NCBI GenBank assembly: GCA_910584365.1
Contig: CAJUAF010000003.1
Coordinates: 124,001 to 188,000, forward strand
Length of the DNA stretch: 64,000 nt
Direction: 5' to 3'
Origin: an uncultured Muribaculaceae bacterium
GTDB taxonomy: Bacteria > Bacteroidota > Bacteroidia > Bacteroidales > Muribaculaceae
In this document: positions 1 to 9,008 of the stretch, piece by piece
Numbering within the stretch: the stretch's first letter is position 1
Layout: each line of letters starts with the position of its first letter
Notes under the pieces: generated by a model
What the model was told of the DNA's origin: nothing
What the model saw: the letters and a program-made list of their open reading frames with translations, nothing else
Databases searched by the model: none
Program-made: the position numbers and the translations under genes

Positions 1-1181
1 GCCGGAGAGTGCAGCTTTTCGCTGCGTCCGGCCATGCCTGCCGCCGGTACGAAGGAGAGGCGGTTGACGGCGGCGATTTCCCACTCCAGGGGAAGCTCGA
101 GGGTTATGCGCCAGTCCGTCCGGCTGTAATTGTCGCGTTTGCCGATTACTTCATAATTGTTACCGGAAGAGGCTCCGAAGAGATTTTCGGTGCCGTTTTT
201 GGTGCGGTATTCACCCGAGATACGCAATCCGCCGCTGAAATCTTTCAGGTTACGGATGATTCCGAACCGGGCACCGAGATTCAGATTTGAGGTGGAAGTC
301 AGAGTCAGATTGTTGAAATCGCGGAGTACCTGGCTGATACGGATTCCGGCTGCATGGATTTCACTGCTGAAGTTCCACCGTTTCTCTTCCGCCGGGAGGA
401 ACTGCACCCCTCCGGACCAGCCGATACCGCTGTATGCGGTGTTCTGACTGCTGTTTCCCGAGAAGCGGGGGTAGATGCTCCCCAGGCCGGTAAGAGCGTA
501 AGTGCGGATATCGTTCATTGGGTTATAGAAGGTGAGGTCTGCGGTCTGGTTGTAGACTCTCATGCGGACATTTGCTCCAAGACGGTAACCGATAGCCGAA
601 AACAGATAACTTCCTCCGGCCCCGATATGGAGATCCGAGACAATAATCCTGTCGCGCGGGTCGCGGTCGCGGTAATCGATAGTCGCGCGGTAGGAACCGT
701 CAGCTCCCCAGCTCCAGAGACCCCTGACGCCGACGTACATCCCCGAAAACCGATACGATTTCCGCTGGAGATCGCCCCCGACGGAGTCGCCGAGTACATA
801 AGGGCCTACGAGGTCGAAGTCGGCCGAGTTGTTCCAGCGGATATCCCGGATTTTCCCGAAAGAGAACGATGCCGAACCGCTGACGGTGGTAGAAGTAGGA
901 GAGACCCCGGCATTTCCGGCAGGCGATGTGCTTCGTCCGAGACGCTGGTAGGAGGTTGCGCTGACCGACCCGAGCAGATGGCCCGTTCCTTCTTCCACGG
1001 GGAGGGCGCCGGCGGCGGCGATGTCCGTCATTCCTGCCCGGAGTTCCGAACGGGAACTGTCGGGCAGGAATGGCTGGAGCGCGGGGTTGTCCCCGCCGGC
1101 ATTGGCACGGAGCCATGCCGGCAGGAGCATCCCGAGGGTCAGAGGGAGATATTTTACGTCAGTCAACAACATTTTTACCAT
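1..1181 (-). CDS. DUF6850-type outer-membrane beta-barrel protein, truncated by the window edge
   Basis: About 393 residues are visible and the C-terminus lies outside the window. The chosen start gives a signal peptide of about 28 residues ending in an Ala-rich cleavage site (RANA); an in-frame ATG three codons later is possible. The rest is typical outer-membrane barrel sequence: alternating polar and aromatic residues, many Gly/Asn/Tyr, and short strands such as YRFSGMYVGVRGLWSW. It begins 40 bp after the DUF4876 gene, as third gene of the receptor-DUF4876-barrel operon. I recognise the DUF6850 family from sequence style and from this gene order. No enzymatic role is known to me. The likely role is an outer-membrane partner of the TonB-dependent receptor (inference). 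Confidence 0.7.
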   Translation of the reverse strand, partial: MVKMLLTDVKYLPLTLGMLLPAWLRANAGGDNPALQPFLPDSSRSELRAGMTDIAAAGALPVEEGTGHLLGSVSATSYQRLGRSTSPAGNAGVSPTSTTVSGSASFSFGKIRDIRWNNSADFDLVGPYVLGDSVGGDLQRKSYRFSGMYVGVRGLWSWGADGSYRATIDYRDRDPRDRIIVSDLHIGAGGSYLFSAIGYRLGANVRMRVYNQTADLTFYNPMNDIRTYALTGLGSIYPRFSGNSSQNTAYSGIGWSGGVQFLPAEEKRWNFSSEIHAAGIRISQVLRDFNNLTLTSTSNLNLGARFGIIRNLKDFSGGLRISGEYRTKNGTENLFGASSGNNYEVIGKRDNYSRTDWRITLELPLEWEIAAVNRLSFVPAAGMAGRSEKLHSP

Positions 1182-1221
1182 TGGAGAAAGCGGTAGTCGG
1201 TTATGGGGTTATATACGACAG

Positions 1222-2499
1222 TCAGCGGGCATTGACAAGGGTAAAGTCATCCGCGGAATTGTCGGTGTCCTGAAGAATCACACGACTGTCTGCCGTAGTC
1301 ACAGCGGTTTTACGGATGAATTTATGGCCGAAGCGGTTAGGGTCGCGGGCTTTGTCGGAGATGGCGGCGAAAGAAGCGTCGACAGCTACGGAGAGGGCGC
1401 CGCGCACGAAGCTCTCGTTGTCGCTGAGATTCACACCGTCGATAATCCACTCGTTAGGGATGAGATAAGCGGCGGCTTTGTGCATCTGGGAGCCGAGACT
1501 GTTGATGTAGTCGTATTCGCCTTTGTATTCCGCGAGATATTTTTCGGAAGTCATCCCTTCGGGGAATCGGACGATGGCGTAGGAACGGTTGCACTGGTTA
1601 GACATAATCCAGATGGTGCGGGAGTAGCAGAACCATTTGTCGAGGTTGGGGACGGCGGGATTGTCGGTATCCATGGCGTGGTCGTCATACCATTCGAAGT
1701 CGGCGCCGGTCAGGTCAAGGGCATTGGCCACCTGGGCGCTCCAGTCGATTGCCTGGTCGGCCACGGTGATATATTCGCCGGGATTTACGGGAACATCCTT
1801 TCCGGAACCGGGAATAACCCAGACGGTGCCTACGGTGAAGTTTTTGGCGCGGTCGTTGGCAGGGGTCAGAATTTCGTAGTCGTTGGTCTTTGCGTTGACG
1901 AAGTCAGATTCCACGATGCCGAGGCCGTCGGCATACTGTACCTTGTCGGAGTTGTTGTAGATGCGGATGAAAGCGTCGCGCACACCTCCGGTTCCGGCGG
2001 CGTTGAGGGAGCCGGCGGCGTAGATTTCGCTGATGACCAGTCCGCTCTTGTCATCTTCCGGGTCGTTCTGGTTGCCGCCGGAAATGTTGAACCATTCGGG
2101 AGAGATGGTTGAGCTGCCTGTGACGGTCACGGAATTTCCGACGCAGCGCAGGCGCATAGGTTTTTCGTTCCCGTCGCTGAGAGTAATCTTGTAATCGATG
2201 ACGCCGGTGTAGTCATACAGACCGGCGGGAAGCGACACCGTCCAGGAGGAAGCTGCTGCCTCGGCGGAGGTGTAGGTGGTTACCTCGCGGGTGTTCAGTT
2301 CTGTGAAGACCATTGAGACCGATTCCACCGTTTTCTCTCCTTCGACGAATCCTTCGGGATAGATGTTGCTGACCGTCAGGGTAGCGTTCTCCACTTTCGG
2401 ATCGTCGTTGTCGCTGCAGGAAGAGATTCCGGCGGCAAAGACCGTTGTAACGGCCATGAGAGAGATTCGGGATAATAGCGTGGTAGTTTTCATAAACAT
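1222..2499 (-). CDS. DUF4876 domain lipoprotein
   Basis: 425 residues. The N-terminus is a lipoprotein signal with lipobox ISSC (Cys28), followed by the acidic SDNDDP stretch usual for surface-directed Bacteroidota lipoproteins. Starts at residue 1 or 3 are both possible (MFMK). An Ig-like N-terminal region (about 35-140) is followed from about residue 150 by the DUF4876 core, with segments such as VISEIYAAGSLN, DAFIRIYNNSD and NPGEYITVADQAIDW that resemble lamin-tail-like beta-sandwich folds. It lies 13 bp after the TonB-dependent receptor and 40 bp before the DUF6850 barrel, so the three are very probably cotranscribed. Probably a ligand-capturing outer-membrane lipoprotein for the receptor; the ligand is unknown. 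Confidence 0.8.
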   Translation of the reverse strand: MFMKTTTLLSRISLMAVTTVFAAGISSCSDNDDPKVENATLTVSNIYPEGFVEGEKTVESVSMVFTELNTREVTTYTSAEAAASSWTVSLPAGLYDYTGVIDYKITLSDGNEKPMRLRCVGNSVTVTGSSTISPEWFNISGGNQNDPEDDKSGLVISEIYAAGSLNAAGTGGVRDAFIRIYNNSDKVQYADGLGIVESDFVNAKTNDYEILTPANDRAKNFTVGTVWVIPGSGKDVPVNPGEYITVADQAIDWSAQVANALDLTGADFEWYDDHAMDTDNPAVPNLDKWFCYSRTIWIMSNQCNRSYAIVRFPEGMTSEKYLAEYKGEYDYINSLGSQMHKAAAYLIPNEWIIDGVNLSDNESFVRGALSVAVDASFAAISDKARDPNRFGHKFIRKTAVTTADSRVILQDTDNSADDFTLVNAR

Positions 2500-2512
2500 A
2501 AATATAATATCG

Positions 2513-5119
2513 TTATAGTTTCAGATTCAGTTCCATACCGAAGTACGGGGATGTATAGCGGCGTCGGGTGATGCCGTGAAGTTCATAATCGGGGGTAATG
2601 CTGACGATGCGGTTTACGTAGAGCGCCACCATCAGCCGGTTTCTCAGCAGCTTTTTGGTCGCCTTGAAGTTGAAGGTCGAGGCGGCCGGGACGCGGAGGT
2701 CATCGAACGCCGAGGCGGCGTAGCGTCTGACAAGCTGTCCGATATAGGGGTCGGCCTCGGCTTCCGGACTCCAGGGGATGAAATTTCCGTCCAGTCCGAC
2801 ATATCCCATCGGGACGCCGTCCCGGAAAAGCTGCCGCGAGGAGGTGAACCACATATTCTCGAGTGTAAGCGAGAAGTTCAGACCCAGGCGGGGTATATCC
2901 GTGTCGAATATGAAGTTGGTGTTGAACGACTGATATACGCTCCCGTCGGGGTCGTTGTACAGGCCGACATATTGCAGTTCTTTGTTGTTGACGATAATCG
3001 ACGGCTTGTACCAGAGAGGTTCGGAGTTGGAAAGGGTGGTGCGGAACCATGCTCCGGTGACAGTCAGGCGCGTGCGTATGCGGGGAATACGCCGGGATGA
3101 GAAGGTGAATTCCACCCCTTCCTTTTTGATGCGGGAAGAGTTCGACGGACGGCTTATCAGGTTCAGACGCTCCTCGGTCGTGTAGGGGAGGAGCGAGGGA
3201 TCGGGAGCGGAGCCGGAGGCGTCGGGATTGAAGCCGGAGGCATCGTAATTCTTGTACTGATACAGGCGAAGTTCCGGTGCCATACGGAACGCGTCGGTCA
3301 TGTTTTCCCGGAAATAGGTCACCGAGAGGCGGTTGCCGTTACAGAAAATATCCCCGCGGACCTCCCATTTGAAATTGCGGGCGGCTTTAAGGGAGGGATT
3401 GGTCATATCGTCTACGTAGGTGCGGATATTCATTACCCGATACTTCTCGTTGTTGTGGAAGTAGTTCAGCTGTACGAAGTCGGTGTACTTGAAATCGGGA
3501 TAAAGATATGCCGCGACAGGCATCTTCGTGTGCCAGCCGAATCCCCCGGCTACTTCAAATGTCACTCCCTCGGAAAGAATATTCACCGGCGAGGAAGTAT
3601 ATTTGAGATTGACGCGGGGATCAAAATAAGGGCGGCCGCTAAGATCGTAGTTGCCTGGCAGTCCCAGCAGGATTGTCTGGCGTACACCGGCCTGAATCTG
3701 CAGCGTCTGTTCGAGGAACATCATGTCGGTGGTCTGCTCCGCGTATGCTGACAGCTGATTCATCGACGGGACGTCCCGGAAAGGGCGCGGGCGCGAAGTG
3801 TTGCCGGCCGTCAGGGGGCGTGTGAGGTCGTAGACGGCCCCGCGGCCGTAGTTCTTCGAGAAGTTCCACTCGGCTCCCGCCTTCAGGATGCTGGAAGTGC
3901 CGGCGGCGTTGTAGCGGAATCGGGCGGACGCTTTGGCGTAGGCGGTCACCGGTTTGCCGTAGACATCGTAGTCCGCCAGGTATAGCATCGGCAGGAAACC
4001 GACATTGCTCTCTCCGGGCAGAAGAGATACGGGTAGGGGATAGACACGGGATGACGCCACGGTCTTGTTCTGGACAAGATGCTCGTCGGAATAACTCAGT
4101 CCGGTGGTTACTGTCAGGTCGTTGAAGAAGCGTCCTCCGAGCGAGCGGAGATTCAGGGCGCCGGTCCACCGCAGCGTGTTGCGGTCCTGGGTATAGTAAT
4201 CGACAGTATTGTTGATTGTCAGGTCCGGGTCGTTCTTGTCGCGTTCGAAAGTGCCGGAATATCCTAAGGTTGTCGAGAGGGTGGTGGCGAAGCAGCTGGT
4301 TTTTAACGAAAAACTGCCCCGGGCCGATATGTTTACTCTCTTGAAGTTGTCGCGGCTGTTGCGCGGGTCGATTCTTGAATCGAGATAATCGGCCGAGAAG
4401 TTGAGTGTGTTATCTCCGCCGATGCCTACTCCTTTGCCGACATAAAATAGCTGGCTTTGCATATCGGCCTTGAAACGGGCCTCCAGGCCGCTGACTCCGC
4501 GCTTACGCCGGATATTGACGACGCCTGAGGTGACTTCCCCGTATTCTGCCGAGGGGATTCCGCGGACGACTTCTATACTCTCGATGTCGTCGGTGGAGAA
4601 TGACCGCATATCGACCCCTTTTCCCGTGGAAAGTCTGCCGGAATAGTTGGAGTCGGGGGTGTACTGCATCTCGGCCGAGGTGTTGACGGGCACTCCGTCA
4701 AGTATGAAAGAGGTGCCCAGCGAGGAGGTGGCGTAATCCGCCGAGGAGGGATTGACAGCCTGGCGGAGATTTATCAGGTTGGCTTCCCCAAGGCGTGGAT
4801 CGGAAGAGACATGGCCCGGAAGAAGACTCATGATGTCGGTAAGACTCGAGGGCTGGAGATGGGCCATTGCCTGGCGGTTGATCAGTGAGGAGGATGTAAC
4901 GCTGCGGCTCTCACGGGCTGTCACCACTACCTCTCCCAGCTGGTGGGTGGCCTTGTCCATGGCATTGCTGATGCTGTCAAGGCGCATGGTAAGGGAATCG
5001 GTGAATTCATCCCCTGTCGCGGCAACGGTGTCACGGCCCGGGAGGGTCTCCGGGAAGGTCGCGAAGGCGCTCAGGGCGCCCGCAAGTACTGACAGGGTTA
5101 TGGCGCTTACCTTTTCCAT
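2513..5119 (-). CDS. TonB-dependent outer-membrane receptor
   Basis: 868 residues from the chosen ATG. The frame stays open 37 codons further upstream, but that extension would lie across a perfect Bacteroidota promoter, so the internal ATG followed by a clear signal peptide (MEKVSAITLSVLAGA...) is preferred. After the signal comes a linker with QLGEVVVTA, then a plug domain (about 75-200) with FILDGVPVNTSAEM, IESIEVVRGIPSAEYGEVTSGVVNI, and a long beta-barrel ending in FGMELNLKL. It lacks the SusC-type N-terminal carboxypeptidase-like domain and has no SusD neighbour, so it is a metal, siderophore or cofactor type of receptor and not a glycan SusC. Energised transport across the outer membrane is the family role. 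DUF4876 and DUF6850 follow in the same operon. Confidence 0.9.
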   Translation of the reverse strand: MEKVSAITLSVLAGALSAFATFPETLPGRDTVAATGDEFTDSLTMRLDSISNAMDKATHQLGEVVVTARESRSVTSSSLINRQAMAHLQPSSLTDIMSLLPGHVSSDPRLGEANLINLRQAVNPSSADYATSSLGTSFILDGVPVNTSAEMQYTPDSNYSGRLSTGKGVDMRSFSTDDIESIEVVRGIPSAEYGEVTSGVVNIRRKRGVSGLEARFKADMQSQLFYVGKGVGIGGDNTLNFSADYLDSRIDPRNSRDNFKRVNISARGSFSLKTSCFATTLSTTLGYSGTFERDKNDPDLTINNTVDYYTQDRNTLRWTGALNLRSLGGRFFNDLTVTTGLSYSDEHLVQNKTVASSRVYPLPVSLLPGESNVGFLPMLYLADYDVYGKPVTAYAKASARFRYNAAGTSSILKAGAEWNFSKNYGRGAVYDLTRPLTAGNTSRPRPFRDVPSMNQLSAYAEQTTDMMFLEQTLQIQAGVRQTILLGLPGNYDLSGRPYFDPRVNLKYTSSPVNILSEGVTFEVAGGFGWHTKMPVAAYLYPDFKYTDFVQLNYFHNNEKYRVMNIRTYVDDMTNPSLKAARNFKWEVRGDIFCNGNRLSVTYFRENMTDAFRMAPELRLYQYKNYDASGFNPDASGSAPDPSLLPYTTEERLNLISRPSNSSRIKKEGVEFTFSSRRIPRIRTRLTVTGAWFRTTLSNSEPLWYKPSIIVNNKELQYVGLYNDPDGSVYQSFNTNFIFDTDIPRLGLNFSLTLENMWFTSSRQLFRDGVPMGYVGLDGNFIPWSPEAEADPYIGQLVRRYAASAFDDLRVPAASTFNFKATKKLLRNRLMVALYVNRIVSITPDYELHGITRRRYTSPYFGMELNLKL

Positions 5120-5124
5120 TACTG

Positions 5125-5156
5125 CAAAGTTAATGGATTTAATCCGGATAAGCAAA
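5125..5156 (-). promoter_or_regulatory. Bacteroidota-type promoter of the TonB receptor operon
   Basis: Reading the minus strand, TTTG (5156-5153) is followed after exactly 20 nt by TAACTTTG (5132-5125), matching the Bacteroidota -33/-7 consensus TTTG...TAnnTTTG. The start codon (5119) is only five bases after the -7 box, so the transcript would have almost no leader. Confidence 0.75.
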
Positions 5157-5256
5157 TGTAAACTATTGATAGTAAGTAAATTACCAAATATTAGGTATCT
5201 GCGGTTGCCTTTCTGGTCTGATTTGACCACATCAAATACTTACTATTAGGTATTGT

Positions 5257-5290
5257 AAAAACGGCGCCTCCTTGTCAAAGGAAGCGCCGT
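5257..5290 (-). terminator. Intrinsic terminator after the DUF4493/PCMD operon
   Basis: On the minus strand the stem ACGGCGCTTCCTT / AAGGAGGCGCCGT has one mismatch and a four-base loop. A run of five T follows. It lies 30 bp after the stop codon of the 5320-7566 gene and separates the lipoprotein operon from the receptor operon. Confidence 0.8.
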
Positions 5291-5319
5291 GGTATAGGGA
5301 TAAGACGGTTGACTACCGG

Positions 5320-7566
5320 TTATTGGGCATCATAGATGAGTTCAAAGTCGTCGATATACATTACGGAGGGACCTCCGGTGAAGTAGTCGCCACCTTTGGA
5401 GGCGGAGGCTACCAGGATGATGTAGGAGGGCTTGATGTCCGTTCTGCGGTAATCCAGAGGAATCACAACCTCCATCATGTCGCTGTCGGAGTCTGTGAAG
5501 ACTTTTTCGCCGTATGCGATGATGTGGGGGTTTTCGGTCGTGCGGTCGAACAGCTGCACGGATTTGGTGCGGACGATAACGGGCCAGTAGGTGCCTTCGG
5601 CTTCCGGTTTTTTGGAGGCGTCGGTATTATAGAGGTTCGTGTTGTCGTCCATCAGGGCGATATAGATGATACCCTGGTCCATGTCCCCCTTGGAGAGGCC
5701 CGACTGGTTATTGGAGCCGACGCGATCGACAGGCTGGGGGGTGTATTTTACCCAGCAGCGCAGCGCCGTGGGGCGTGCTTTGAAAGGACGTCCCCATCCG
5801 AGTTCACCGTCGGTGCCGTTGGTCTGGAGGTACTGGCCGGCAAAAAGGTTACCGGCGGCGAATTTGCCGATTCCTGCAAAACCTACAAACTGGCTTTCCA
5901 GCTTGACGGAGGAGCTGCCGGAATGTTTTATATCCGTGGCCTGGGTAGTGACGTTCTTCTTCATTGTGATGGAGCCGTGGTTACCCGAATCCCAGAAATA
6001 ATTTTTTGGGTCTGCGGAAGGCATGACGGCGCCGTCGGAATATTCACTCCACTCCTCGAAACCGGCGTTGGGCAGCTGAGGTTCGCCGTCGGTGGTGAAT
6101 TCCTGGATATCGGCGGATTCAAAACCGTCGCAGTAGGCCGTGGCCTCGTAGGTGGTCGCGGGTTCCAGGCCGGTAAGTTTCACTGTAAAGGTGTCTCCGG
6201 CGGCGCGGCTGCTGATGGCGGAAGCGCCGTCCGCGGCAACTTTGGTCCACTGCTGGGTACCTTTGACGCGGTACTGGATACCATAGTTGACGGCGTCGTC
6301 GCGGAGGACGGTTCCGGTCAGGAGTGCCGAGCGGGAAGTGATATCCACCGATTCTTGGTCGATTTCGGGAAGCAGTACTTTGGCATTGGTGGGCATTATC
6401 TTCAGTACGGCCGAAGCGGTGCGTCCGTTGGCGTCGGTGGCGATGACGGTCACTGAATAAGATCCTTCGGGAAGACTGTTGAGGAACTGGGTCTCGAAGT
6501 TTATCTTCATCTCGGTGAAGTCGCTGTCATCGTGCTGGAAGTATTCGAAGTTGATTCCGGCGTTGTTGATGACGGTCTTGACGTCGTCGGTCATTCCGAA
6601 GATTTCAAAGTCGGACCCGTTGAGACCGGCGATATGCGAGAGGGCATCGCCGCGCAGTTCCACACTTGTAAGTCTGGTGGCCGAGGCTATCCAGAGTGAG
6701 CGGCGGGGAAGGTCGCCGACAGTGCCGGAGACAGGCTGGGCGATATCGAAGTTGATGCCGCGGACAGAGGGGGGAGCGGTGATGCTTATTTCATCTTCGC
6801 ATTCCACTTCCGATTCATCGACTTCTATGGTAATCCATGCCCCGCCGAATTCCTCTTCAGCCTGGTCGTGGTGCTTGACTATCAGATGATACTCGGTGGC
6901 GGGTTTGATGTCGGGAATACGCTGTTCGTAGGTGAAGCTCTGGCCGTTGGAGGCGAGCTTACCCGTCAGGGTGCAGACAAGTTCTTTGGAACGTGAGTTG
7001 GCCATGTAATAACCTTTGGTACCGGCGGGAGTTTCCGTGGTGAAGGTCAGGGATCCGTTGCGGGTACCGGTCTTCTTGTCGTGGCCTACCTCCAGGGAAA
7101 TGTCGTCGAGTAGCGCCTTGACCTCATCCTGGAACTCTACCGAGACCAGTGTGTTGGCGATTTTGCAGACAAGCTCCACCTGGGTGGCGTTCCCCTTGCG
7201 GATGGTGAACTCCTCGCGCCCCTTGAAATAACGGGCATCCCAGGAGGCCGACACGGAGTCGCCGGCCCATGCCTCGGCCACATAGTTGCCCGACAGGAGT
7301 TTGATTCCGGCGGCCGGAACCTCGTTGAAGCTGTTGTATTTATAGACGGCGCCTCCGGCGTTGGAAATCCAGATTGTGGTCTTGGACGCCAGTTCGTCAT
7401 TTGTCTCTCCGGCGCGGCTTACGACCTTTACATCCGAGTTGACGGTGGCCTTCAGCATCAGACGTCCTTCGCCGTCACCTTCTCTAGCGGGCTGAAAGTC
7501 ATCCGTGCAGGCCGAGAGGGCCGCGAGCGCCAGGACCGACGCGCAGTAGCTGATATATTTTTTCAT
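5320..7566 (-). CDS. DUF4493 + PCMD-type lipoprotein
   Basis: 748 residues. The lipobox is LSAC with Cys20. Residues about 30-270 match the DUF4493 style: an initial GEGRLMLKATVNSD strand, then LLSGNYVAEAWAGDS and SWDARYFKGREEFTI, shared with the two upstream genes. The middle (about 270-490) looks like Ig/fibronectin-type modules, with LTGLEPATTYEATAYC at the end. From residue 498 (LPNAGFEEW) to the end (MYIDDFELIYDAQ) is a domain like PCMD, the 'putative carbohydrate metabolism domain', a jelly-roll fold. Last gene of a three-lipoprotein operon, 20 bp after its neighbour. Probably an outer-membrane or surface protein; binding of a glycan or polymer is only inferred from the family name. Confidence 0.8.
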   Translation of the reverse strand: MKKYISYCASVLALAALSACTDDFQPAREGDGEGRLMLKATVNSDVKVVSRAGETNDELASKTTIWISNAGGAVYKYNSFNEVPAAGIKLLSGNYVAEAWAGDSVSASWDARYFKGREEFTIRKGNATQVELVCKIANTLVSVEFQDEVKALLDDISLEVGHDKKTGTRNGSLTFTTETPAGTKGYYMANSRSKELVCTLTGKLASNGQSFTYEQRIPDIKPATEYHLIVKHHDQAEEEFGGAWITIEVDESEVECEDEISITAPPSVRGINFDIAQPVSGTVGDLPRRSLWIASATRLTSVELRGDALSHIAGLNGSDFEIFGMTDDVKTVINNAGINFEYFQHDDSDFTEMKINFETQFLNSLPEGSYSVTVIATDANGRTASAVLKIMPTNAKVLLPEIDQESVDITSRSALLTGTVLRDDAVNYGIQYRVKGTQQWTKVAADGASAISSRAAGDTFTVKLTGLEPATTYEATAYCDGFESADIQEFTTDGEPQLPNAGFEEWSEYSDGAVMPSADPKNYFWDSGNHGSITMKKNVTTQATDIKHSGSSSVKLESQFVGFAGIGKFAAGNLFAGQYLQTNGTDGELGWGRPFKARPTALRCWVKYTPQPVDRVGSNNQSGLSKGDMDQGIIYIALMDDNTNLYNTDASKKPEAEGTYWPVIVRTKSVQLFDRTTENPHIIAYGEKVFTDSDSDMMEVVIPLDYRRTDIKPSYIILVASASKGGDYFTGGPSVMYIDDFELIYDAQ

Positions 7567-7586
7567 TGCTTGGTTCTCCTCTCTTT

Positions 7587-8984
7587 TTATGACTGGAACT
7601 TAAGTTCGATAATGCGTTCAAGCCCTTTCTGGTCCGTGACCGTGAGTCTGAACTTGTGGAGTTCTCCGGGATAGATGTTCAGCAGCGGCACGAACGGAGC
7701 GATGTCGAACGTTACCGAATGGCTGCCGATTACCTCGTCACCGACCGGGAAATGGAACGAATTGCTCAGGGCGTCGGCCAGGTTGCCGGGATAGGCCAGG
7801 TCGAAGGAGTTGGACAGCCCCACTCCTTCAAGCATTTCCTTATTGAGCGACTCGGAGATGATGTCTACTTTCAGGTTTGCCATACCGTTGAGCGAATTGA
7901 TGATGACGGCAGCGGGTTTGGAACCATCACTGGGATACTGGGTGGCGTCGTTGACATTGTCGAAATTGTTGTCGATGCCGTTGGTCTCGAAAGTGATAGC
8001 CTTGAGCGGATCAAGCGTCGGGTCGTCGGGATTGTCCGGATTGTCCGGATTATCGGGATTGTCCGGGTCATCATCGTCAAAGTCCTCGTCGCCGGGGCGT
8101 CCGGAATCGTCAAGATTGTCTTCGACCCAGGGATAGTCGGTTTCGATGGGGGCATCCTCGATAACTTCGGTATCTACGGTGATTCCGCGGCCGTCATTGG
8201 TAATCCAGCCCAGTTCTTCGGGGGGAAGAGTGGGATTGGAGGTCAGACCGATGGTGATGTTGCGGTGCTGCCCTTTGGCCACGTTGTCAATCAGCTTGGT
8301 AAACTTCTCGGTCTTGCCGTTGATGGATGCCGAGAAGTCCAGGCGGAGAGTCGAGAGGTCGGCCAGCGCCTCGAAATATCCCGAACGGGTTTCCGAGGGA
8401 GTGAAGGTCAGGGAATGATTCCCCTCAACGGAGGTGATTTTGGCTTCCACGGCATCCTTGTCGTCGACGGCCTTAAGAAGTTCGTCGGTGAACTTGATGC
8501 TGACGCGGATATTGGAGAGCTTGCAGACCACGGTCTCAACGTCGGTAACAGTCCCGGCGGTGATGGTGAAAGGCTGTTCTCCCTCGTAGTACGGGGCGTT
8601 CCATGCGGCCGGTTCCACTTCGTGGGAACGCACTTTCACTACATAGCTTCCGGCTTCGAAAGTAGGGAGAGAGGGCATAGTGGCGTATGTCCAGCGGTTG
8701 ATTTCGCGGCCATTGGGCTGCTCTACGGTGACGATGAAGTTGTCAAGCACGATGGATGCGCGGGAGAAGGCGCGTATCGCCGGGGCGCTCTGCGGCTTGT
8801 CGCCGTTTTTCCCGGCGCTGGATTTGTCGGTGACAATGTTTTCGGCCCCGTCAACCTCCACGCCAATCGTGGACGTGCGGAGCTGCCCCTGACCCTTCTC
8901 CTGAGGATTATAGTCGTCAGAGCATCCCGACAGCCCGGTCAGCGCGGCGGCTGACAGGATGATTGAAAATATTTTGGTATTCAT
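7587..8984 (-). CDS. DUF4493 domain lipoprotein
   Basis: 465 residues with lipobox LSGC (Cys21) followed by SDDYNP. Residues about 30-270 are DUF4493-like: GQLRTSTIGVEVDG, GSYVVKVRSHEVEPAAWNAPYYEGEQPFTI, SNIRVSIKFTDEL. A very acidic Asp/Asn/Pro linker (about 300-325) contains four DNP units and leads to a C-terminal beta-rich domain ending in IIELKFQS. Unlike its neighbours it lacks the PCMD-like C-terminus. It is the middle gene of the operon, with gaps of 24 and 20 bp. Function unknown. A structural or adhesive surface lipoprotein is the most plausible reading (inference). Confidence 0.75.
   Translation of the reverse strand: MNTKIFSIILSAAALTGLSGCSDDYNPQEKGQGQLRTSTIGVEVDGAENIVTDKSSAGKNGDKPQSAPAIRAFSRASIVLDNFIVTVEQPNGREINRWTYATMPSLPTFEAGSYVVKVRSHEVEPAAWNAPYYEGEQPFTITAGTVTDVETVVCKLSNIRVSIKFTDELLKAVDDKDAVEAKITSVEGNHSLTFTPSETRSGYFEALADLSTLRLDFSASINGKTEKFTKLIDNVAKGQHRNITIGLTSNPTLPPEELGWITNDGRGITVDTEVIEDAPIETDYPWVEDNLDDSGRPGDEDFDDDDPDNPDNPDNPDNPDDPTLDPLKAITFETNGIDNNFDNVNDATQYPSDGSKPAAVIINSLNGMANLKVDIISESLNKEMLEGVGLSNSFDLAYPGNLADALSNSFHFPVGDEVIGSHSVTFDIAPFVPLLNIYPGELHKFRLTVTDQKGLERIIELKFQS
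8023..8070 (-). repeat. 9-nt tandem repeat encoding Asp-Asn-Pro
   Basis: Four to five near-identical 9-nt units (plus strand GGATTGTCC, with variants such as GGATTATCG) encode the (DNP)n linker of the DUF4493 lipoprotein. Most units are base-identical, so copy number could change by slippage without shifting the frame. Confidence 0.8.
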
Positions 8985-9008
8985 TATGATGCTGTTTTGG
9001 CGAGAAGA

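Noticed and set aside
1099..1114. Second sigma-54-like site (TTGGCACGGAGCC)
   Set aside because: It lies in coding sequence and has the wrong GG to GC spacing.
1021..2112. 363-codon plus-strand frame over the DUF4876 gene
   Set aside because: Shadow frame with Gly/Val-rich low-complexity translation, opposite a lipoprotein gene with signal peptide.
2513..5119. SusC/SusD-type polysaccharide utilisation locus
   Set aside because: The receptor lacks the SusC N-terminal domain, and no SusD or glycoside hydrolase is present.
5272..6456. 394-codon plus-strand frame across a DUF4493 gene
   Set aside because: Shadow frame; the minus-strand protein has a lipobox and recognisable domains.
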